Positions 59,350 to 64,000 of a DNA stretch of 64,000 nucleotides are shown piece after piece. The stretch lies in the NCBI RefSeq assembly GCF_009823805.1, contig NZ_WUEK01000001.1:494704-558703 (forward strand), given 5' to 3'. Made by a program: the position numbers and the translations under genes. The notes below the pieces were generated by a model. That model had not been told where the DNA came from. It searched no databases and saw only the letters and a program-made list of their open reading frames with translations. Each line of letters opens with the position of its first letter. The first letter of the stretch is position 1. Source of the stretch: Nocardioides flavescens. GTDB taxonomy: Bacteria; Actinomycetota; Actinomycetes; Propionibacteriales; Nocardioidaceae.

Positions 59350-59803
59350 CGCGCACCTCCTGGTACTGCCCGATCGGCACGGTGTGGCTCGCGTCGAGGC
59401 TCAGGGCGGGCGCCTGGTCACCCAGCACGTCGGGCACGAGCGGCAGCGCGACGCGCGAGCTGACGCGCACGGTGATGACCGAGGTGCCCTGGTGGCAGTC
59501 GCTGGGGAACGGTGTGCAGCTCACCTGCACCTGCACCGGCTGGCCGGCCAGACCCTGGTCGGCCAGCGCCAGCTCGGCGGCCGCCCGCGCGCGCTGCTCG
59601 CCGGTCGCGTCGTCGGGGGCCAGGGCGTACGCGCGGCCCGCGGCCCGGGCCGCGGTGCTGACGCCGTAGGCCCCGCGCTGGGCGTCGAACACCGTGAGCA
59701 GCACCCAGACGACGGGCACGAGCAGCAGGATGCCGAGCCACACCAGCTCGACGATCGCCGTGCCCTGCTCGAGGCGGGCCCGCGCCTCACGAAGGGTCCT
59801 CAC
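59339..59803 (-). CDS. TadE-like pseudopilin
   Basis: 154 residues from the GTG at 59803. Short basic N-terminus (VRTLREARARLEQGTAIVE), a membrane helix (LVWLGILLLVPVVWVLLTV) and an outer domain with two cysteines (SCTPFPSDC). This is the TadE/TadG class of minor pilins. It overlaps both neighbours by a few bases. Confidence 0.78.
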   Translation of the reverse strand: MRTLREARARLEQGTAIVELVWLGILLLVPVVWVLLTVFDAQRGAYGVSTAARAAGRAYALAPDDATGEQRARAAAELALADQGLAGQPVQVQVSCTPFPSDCHQGTSVITVRVSSRVALPLVPDVLGDQAPALSLDASHTVPIGQYQEVRDAP

Positions 59804-60180
59804 GGCACCTCCTCCACCGCGTGGCCGACGGCGGTCAGCTCGACCGCCGGCCCGCCGAGGCCGAGCGCCGGCACCCGTGCACGCACGACGATCTCGACCC
59901 CCGGCATCCCGCCGACGGTCGCCGGCCGGGCAGTGACGTCCTGGGCGAAGCGCCCCGAGACCGCGCCGTCGATCTGCTGCCGGGTCCACGCGACTCCGTC
60001 GGCCGGGCCACGGTCGGCGGTGGCCGCGACCCGTGCCCCCTCGGAGGCGGCCGACGTGAGCGTGTTGCGGACGAACATCACGAGCCCCAGATGGAGGATC
60101 CCCAGCACGAGCGGCACCAGCACGACCATGACCAGCACGACGTCGACCACCGCGGCTCCGCGCTGGTCACGCCGGATCAC
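59800..60180 (-). CDS. TadE-family minor pilin
   Basis: 126 residues. RRDQRGAAVVDVVLVMVVLVPLVLGILHLGLVM is the TadE signature: basic end, glycine, then the hydrophobic helix with a conserved acidic residue, followed by NTLTSAASEGARVAA. Such minor pilins start or anchor the Tad/Flp pilus. It overlaps the next gene by 4 bases and starts 3 bases after the small pilin gene. Confidence 0.85.
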   Translation of the reverse strand: MIRRDQRGAAVVDVVLVMVVLVPLVLGILHLGLVMFVRNTLTSAASEGARVAATADRGPADGVAWTRQQIDGAVSGRFAQDVTARPATVGGMPGVEIVVRARVPALGLGGPAVELTAVGHAVEEVP

Positions 60181-60182
60181 GG

Positions 60183-60368
60183 CTACTGCACCTTGGCGAG
60201 CGCGGCTGAGAGCATCGAGCCGAGCTGGTCGCGGGCCACACCCCAGATCACGGTCACGAGGCCCGCCGTCATCACGGTCACCAGCACCCAGCCGGGCACG
60301 TCGCCGCGCTCGTCACGGGTGCGTGGCAGGCTCAGCGCCAGCCAGAGGCGGATCAGGGTCTCCTGCAT
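60183..60368 (-). CDS. small Flp-pilin-like membrane protein
   Basis: 61 residues with one hydrophobic segment (VPGWVLVTVMTAGLVTVIW) after DERGD; its place between tadC and tadE in the operon is that of a Flp pilin or TadE-like peptide. It could be the main pilin. The ribosome site GGGAAAGG is near 60380. Confidence 0.65.
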   Translation of the reverse strand: MQETLIRLWLALSLPRTRDERGDVPGWVLVTVMTAGLVTVIWGVARDQLGSMLSAALAKVQ

Positions 60369-60399
60369 CGTTGTGTCCTTTCCCGAGGAGATCGCGGCC

Positions 60400-61338
60400 T
60401 CACGGGGCCACGAGACTGAGCCCGACGACGCCGGGCCAGAAGGCGAAGAGCACCGTCACCGGCAGCACGAGGAACACGACGGGCACCATCATCGCGATCT
60501 CCTTGCGGGCGGCGGACTCGATGAGCTCGCGGCGTCCGGCCTCGCGGACGTCGGCGGCCTGCGCGTGCAGGACGTCGGCGAGCGGGGTGCCACGCTCCAT
60601 CGCGACGGCGATGCCGTGTGCGAAGCGGGCGACGAGCGGGAGGCCGGTGGTGGCGGCCAGCCGGTCGAAGGCGAGCGCGACGGGCTGCCCGGTGCGCACG
60701 TCGGCGAGCACCCGCGCGAGGTCACGGGACAGCTCGCCGCCGGAGCGGCGCACCACGCGGTCGAGGGCGGCGACGGGGCTCTCCCCCGCCGCCACGGAGA
60801 GCGCCAACAGCTCGGCGACGGTGGGGAACTCGGCGAGCATGCGGCGCTCGCGCGACTTCACCTGGCTGGAGAGGTGGTTGTCACGCAGCAGCACCCCGCT
60901 GGCGAAGGCGATCGCGCACACCAGCACCGCGAGCACCGCGCCTCCGGGATGGGTCAGCGCGCGCAGCAGCGACCAGGCCGCGCCGACAGAGAACCCGATC
61001 AGCCCCCAGATCACCTGCTGGACGCGGAACTCCTGCACCGTCAGGTCGAGTCCGGCTCGCTGGAGGCGACGTCGGACCGAGGCGGCCCCGCCCAGCACCC
61101 GCTCCACCGCGTCGGCCGCCGCGTGCAGCAACGGCCCGAAGACCCCGACGGCGGCCGATGTCGCCCCCGTCCCGGTCGCGGGACGGGGGCCGGACGGGTC
61201 GCGGTCAAGGTCGCGGACATAGGGCAGCACGCGCACGGACAGCAACGGCCGGCGCAGCGCCAGCACCCGGGTGACGACGAGCAGGAGGCCACCGCTCAGC
61301 GCACCGCCGAGCACGGCGCCCCACATCGCGGCGCTCAC
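60400..61338 (-). CDS. tadC: Tad platform protein TadC
   Basis: 312 residues from the GTG at 61338. A type II secretion system F-domain inner-membrane protein: hydrophobic N-terminal segments, then ERRMLAEFPTVAELLALSVAAGESPVAALDRV, and two membrane segments at the C-terminal end (EIAMMVPVVFLVLPVTVLFAF). TadB and TadC form the platform for the pilus ATPase. Overlaps tadB by four bases. Confidence 0.9.
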   Translation of the reverse strand: MSAAMWGAVLGGALSGGLLLVVTRVLALRRPLLSVRVLPYVRDLDRDPSGPRPATGTGATSAAVGVFGPLLHAAADAVERVLGGAASVRRRLQRAGLDLTVQEFRVQQVIWGLIGFSVGAAWSLLRALTHPGGAVLAVLVCAIAFASGVLLRDNHLSSQVKSRERRMLAEFPTVAELLALSVAAGESPVAALDRVVRRSGGELSRDLARVLADVRTGQPVALAFDRLAATTGLPLVARFAHGIAVAMERGTPLADVLHAQAADVREAGRRELIESAARKEIAMMVPVVFLVLPVTVLFAFWPGVVGLSLVAP

Positions 61339-62192
61339 GACAGCAGCCTCCGCTCGGTCGGCAGCCGGCCGATGCGCATCATCAGCCGGTAGGCGACCAC
61401 GCACAGCGCCGCGCCGATCGCCAGGACGACGACACCCCCGGCCGAGGCGTAGCGCCGCACGACGTCGCCCTGCAGCGACATGAACAGCAGCACCAGCCAG
61501 GGTGCCGCGACCGCGAGACGCGCTCCGTTGACCGTCCACGCCTGACGCGACTCGAGCTCGCTGCGGGTCCGCACGTCCTCGCGCAGGTACGTCGACAGGT
61601 TGCGCAGCAGGCGGCCGAGCTCGCCTCCTCCGACCTCGCGGGCGACGCGAAGGCCCTCGGCCACCCGATCCCCGACCGGGTCGGCGAGCCGGTCCTTGAG
61701 CCGGTCGAGGGACTCCCCGAACCGCCCGGTCACCTGGTAGTCGAGGGCGAACGCATCGAACGCCGGGCGCAGCGGCTCAGGACCCCGCACGCCGAGCGCC
61801 GCCAGCGCGTCGGGCAGGGACATCCCCGCCCGGACCGCCGAGGCCAGGTTGTCGACCGCCTCGGGCCAGACCTCGGCCAGCTCGCGCTGCCGGCGCCGAG
61901 CCCGGCCACTGACGACGGCCACGGGCAGGTACGCGCTGATCACGCCGAAGGCGAGTGCGACGGGCGGGGTGCGGCTGACGACCTGCACGACGAACGCCGC
62001 GACGAGCCCGCAGATGCCGCACAGCACCAGGAACCCCGAGATCGACACCTCGCCCAGGCCGGCCCGCGCGAGCAGCTCGCCGACCCGTCCCTCGCGCCGC
62101 TCCGACTCCGTGCGGGGCCGCAGCGGCACGGCGAACGCCGACCACACGAGCAGCAGCCCGACACCGGTGCCCAGCCCAGTGAGTGCGCCCAT
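61335..62192 (-). CDS. tadB: Tad platform protein TadB
   Basis: 285 residues from the ATG at 62192. T2SF domain: several membrane segments at 1-90, then WPEAVDNLASAVRAGMSLPDALAAL, REVGGGELGRLLRNLSTYLREDVRT, and C-terminal membrane helices. The start overlaps the tadA stop (ATGA), so they are translationally coupled. Confidence 0.9.
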   Translation of the reverse strand: MGALTGLGTGVGLLLVWSAFAVPLRPRTESERREGRVGELLARAGLGEVSISGFLVLCGICGLVAAFVVQVVSRTPPVALAFGVISAYLPVAVVSGRARRRQRELAEVWPEAVDNLASAVRAGMSLPDALAALGVRGPEPLRPAFDAFALDYQVTGRFGESLDRLKDRLADPVGDRVAEGLRVAREVGGGELGRLLRNLSTYLREDVRTRSELESRQAWTVNGARLAVAAPWLVLLFMSLQGDVVRRYASAGGVVVLAIGAALCVVAYRLMMRIGRLPTERRLLS

Positions 62193-63472
62193 CACTGACC
62201 TCCGACGGTCGCGCCACCGCTGAGCAGGCCGTGCACATCGATCCCCCGGCGCTCGAACAGCTCCAGTCGAGGCGGCAGACCGCCCGTGCGGCGCAGCTCG
62301 TGGCCGTGACGGACGAAGATCGGCTCGGTCTCGATGACGTCGTTCTCGACCCGCCCGGGGACGCCGACGATCTCGTTGACCCTCCGCACCCCCGACTCGT
62401 CGATGCCGAGGTGCACCACCAGGTCGACGCTCGCCGCGACCGTCGGCACGACGAACCGCGCCGAGATGTTCTCGCCCGCCAGCAGCGGGAGGGTGCAGGT
62501 CTTGACCAGCGCCTCGCGGGCCGAGTTCGCGTGCAAGGTGCACATGCCGGGCAAGCCGGCGTTGAGAGCGAGCAGCAGGTCGAGGCACTCCTCGGCCCGG
62601 ACCTCTCCGACGATGAGCCGCGAGGGCCGCATCCGCAGCGACTCCTTGACCAGGTCGCGCAGCCGCACCTCGCCGGTGCCCTCGAGCCCCTGCTGGCGGG
62701 TCTGCAGAGCGACCCAGTCCGGATGCGTGAACCTCAACTCGAAGACCTCTTCGGCGCTGACCACCCGCTCACCGCCGGGGATCGCGGCCGCCAGACAGTT
62801 GAGCATCGTCGTCTTGCCGGCCTGGGTCCCGCCCGCGACCAGGATGTTGAGCCCGGCCTTGACGCTCGCTTCCAGGAACGCCGCCGCGCGCTGGCTCAGG
62901 CTTCCGAGCTCGACCAGCGACTGCAACCGGTGGGCTCGTACTGTGAACTTGCGTACATTGACGGCGCTGAAGCCGCGGCTGATCCCCTCCAGGACGACGT
63001 GCAGGCGATGCCCGTCGGGCAGCATCGCGTCGACGAACGGCTGGCTCAGGTCGATGCGCCGACCGGAGCTCTTGAGCATGCGCTCGACGAGCTCCTGCAC
63101 CTGGGCGTGGCTGAGCACCAGGTTGGTCAGCTCATGGCGGCCGTGGCGGGCGACGAATACCCGATCGGGCGCGTTGATCCACAGCTCCTCGACCGTCGGG
63201 TCGTCCAGCAGCGGCTGGAGGACTCCGAAGCCGCTCACCCGGGCCAGCAACTCACCCACGGCGGCGTGGACGTCGGGCACGGGGAGCACCTGTCCGGTCA
63301 GGCTCCGTTCGTCGTGGTCACGCACGACGGTCTCTGCGATGCGACGCACGACTGCAGCGTCACGCTGGGGGTCGACACCCTCGCGGCGCACCACCTCCCG
63401 CACACGAGCGTCGAGCTGCTCGATCAGCTCGGCCGGCAGCGGCCGTGCCTCTGCGTCAGCGCGCGTCGTCAT
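62192..63472 (-). CDS. tadA: Tad/CpaF pilus assembly ATPase
   Basis: 426 residues. A CpaF-type N-terminal region is followed by the ATPase: Walker A GGTQAGKTT, Asp box-like EEVFELRF, Walker B SRLIVGEVRAEECLDLL and His box TLHANSA. It powers Tad/Flp pilus assembly. It is the first gene of a seven-gene operon reading leftwards from about 63.5 kb. Prepilin peptidase and CpaB/CpaE are not in the window. Confidence 0.93.
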   Translation of the reverse strand: MTTRADAEARPLPAELIEQLDARVREVVRREGVDPQRDAAVVRRIAETVVRDHDERSLTGQVLPVPDVHAAVGELLARVSGFGVLQPLLDDPTVEELWINAPDRVFVARHGRHELTNLVLSHAQVQELVERMLKSSGRRIDLSQPFVDAMLPDGHRLHVVLEGISRGFSAVNVRKFTVRAHRLQSLVELGSLSQRAAAFLEASVKAGLNILVAGGTQAGKTTMLNCLAAAIPGGERVVSAEEVFELRFTHPDWVALQTRQQGLEGTGEVRLRDLVKESLRMRPSRLIVGEVRAEECLDLLLALNAGLPGMCTLHANSAREALVKTCTLPLLAGENISARFVVPTVAASVDLVVHLGIDESGVRRVNEIVGVPGRVENDVIETEPIFVRHGHELRRTGGLPPRLELFERRGIDVHGLLSGGATVGGQ

Positions 63473-63641
63473 CAGGTCCCCCGTTCCCGAGATGGGTTCT
63501 CACCCGTCGCGAGGACGGTAGATCGGATAACAGGCCCCTCGGAAGGGTGGAGAACCAATCTGTGGATGACGGTAACGATGTGATTGATGTGGCGTCGAGC
63601 AGAGCCCGATAACGACAGACGAGATGGCCCTGAAATGCAGT

Positions 63642-63675
63642 TCAGCGCCGCACCCGGTGTCGGGTGCGGCGCTGA
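63642..63675 (-). terminator. rRNA operon terminator
   Basis: Perfect 15-bp stem (63642-63656 with 63661-63675, arm TCAGCGCCGCACCCG) with a GTGT loop, 12 bases past the 5S 3' end. Confidence 0.8.
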
Positions 63676-63687
63676 TACTGAATGTGT

Positions 63688-63806
63688 GTCCGGCGGCGTC
63701 CTACTCTCCCACAACCTCTCGGTTGCAGTACCATCGGCGCTGAGGGGCTTGACTTCCGGGTTCGGGATGGGACCGGGTATTTCCCCCTCGCTAAGGCCGC
63801 CGTAAC
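63688..63806 (-). rRNA. rrf: 5S ribosomal RNA
   Basis: 119 bases. On the minus strand it begins GTTACGGCGGCC and ends GACGCCGCCGGAC, which pair as the terminal helix. The centre has CCATCCCGAACCCGGAAGTC and GATGGTACTGC, conserved 5S motifs. It is 3' of the 23S gene with about 165 bases of spacer. Confidence 0.95.
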
Positions 63807-63972
63807 CCTGTGACCCCATTCAACCGGACCAGCACCCATCTTTCGGTGGGCTGGTGTCTCGGGTGGGGAAAGCTACGGTGCTTTCACTAGTGGACGCGAA
63901 CAGTCTTTGTTCGTTACGCAGCACAAGTTCGATCAAACGGTGCGGGTGTTGTCTTGGTTGAGCATTTGTAAG

Positions 63973-64000
63973 ACAAGCCCTCGGTCTATTAGTACCAGTC
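63973..64000 (-). rRNA. rrl: 23S ribosomal RNA, 3' end only
   Basis: The last 28 bases of the window, read on the minus strand, are GACTGGTACTAATAGACCGAGGGCTTGT, the conserved 3' end of actinobacterial 23S rRNA. The mature end is placed to within about five bases. The spacer 63807-63972 holds processing-stem sequence but no tRNA. Confidence 0.8.

Noticed and set aside
63807..63972. tRNA gene in the 23S-5S spacer
   Set aside because: No cloverleaf or T-arm motif is present; the sequence looks like rRNA processing stem.

Overview
The window is high-GC actinobacterial DNA, most like Nocardioides or another Nocardioidaceae member. The signs are GTG starts and tightly overlapping operons, Lsr2, mycothiol-dependent-type (MDMPI) and amylosucrase genes, an actinobacterial Tad pilus cluster, and a tmRNA whose predicted tag reads ANAKRSSFALAA. 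The assignment is by gene content only.

Layout. (1) 1-6.8 kb, chromosomal: a HIT protein (cut by the window edge), ArsR regulator, small membrane protein, App1-type phosphatase, secreted M14 carboxypeptidase, ATP-grasp protein. (2) About 6842-46211, a 39-kb genomic island. (3) 46.2-64 kb, chromosomal: ssrA, MDMPI-type protein, amidohydrolase, smpB, M23 hydrolase, ftsX, ftsE, amylosucrase, secreted proteins including a metzincin protease, prfB, CAP protein, a tadA-tadB-tadC-pilin-tadE-tadE-tadG operon, then 5S rRNA and the 3' edge of 23S rRNA on the minus strand.

The island lies at the 3' end of ssrA. A large serine integrase (44531) runs into ssrA on the opposite strand. A short direct repeat, TGGAGCTGG(T/C)GG, marks both ends (6842 and 46203). 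Joining the outer flanks puts the ssrA 3' end 12 nt from a perfect 13-bp hairpin (6800-6830) that otherwise has no gene to terminate. Joining the inner flanks (the excised circle) puts the integrase in frame with the helix-turn-helix ORF at 6850, giving a 709-codon fusion. Integration would therefore swap the integrase's C-terminal HTH domain for a tail read from antisense ssrA.

Island cargo, left to right: a PD-(D/E)XK-NACHT protein between two copies of the HTH gene (the second decayed and joined to an ISL3 transposase fragment); a 2,951-residue secreted RHS protein with a C-terminal GIY-YIG-like nuclease and an Imm26-like immunity gene; a dead serine recombinase and an island Lsr2; an unusual seven-gene cluster (22.3-28.0 kb) with RES toxin, P-loop kinase/antitoxin fusion, radical SAM enzyme, DPPW methyltransferase, second antitoxin-like protein, ASCH protein and intact P-loop kinase; an IS481 remnant; a three-gene operon of nucleotidyltransferase, XRE-ImmA/IrrE peptidase and cysteine-rich protein (30.6-33.2 kb); unknown membrane proteins; and a transfer-like operon (38.3-43.6 kb) with MT-A70 methylase, TraG/VirD4-like ATPase, replication-relaxation protein and a frameshifted ArdA-like gene. 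I see no relaxase or full secretion apparatus, so the element looks mobilizable at most.

No CRISPR array and no tRNA gene were seen. The strongest candidates for something new are the integration-dependent integrase isoform switch and the 22.3-28.0 kb cluster.
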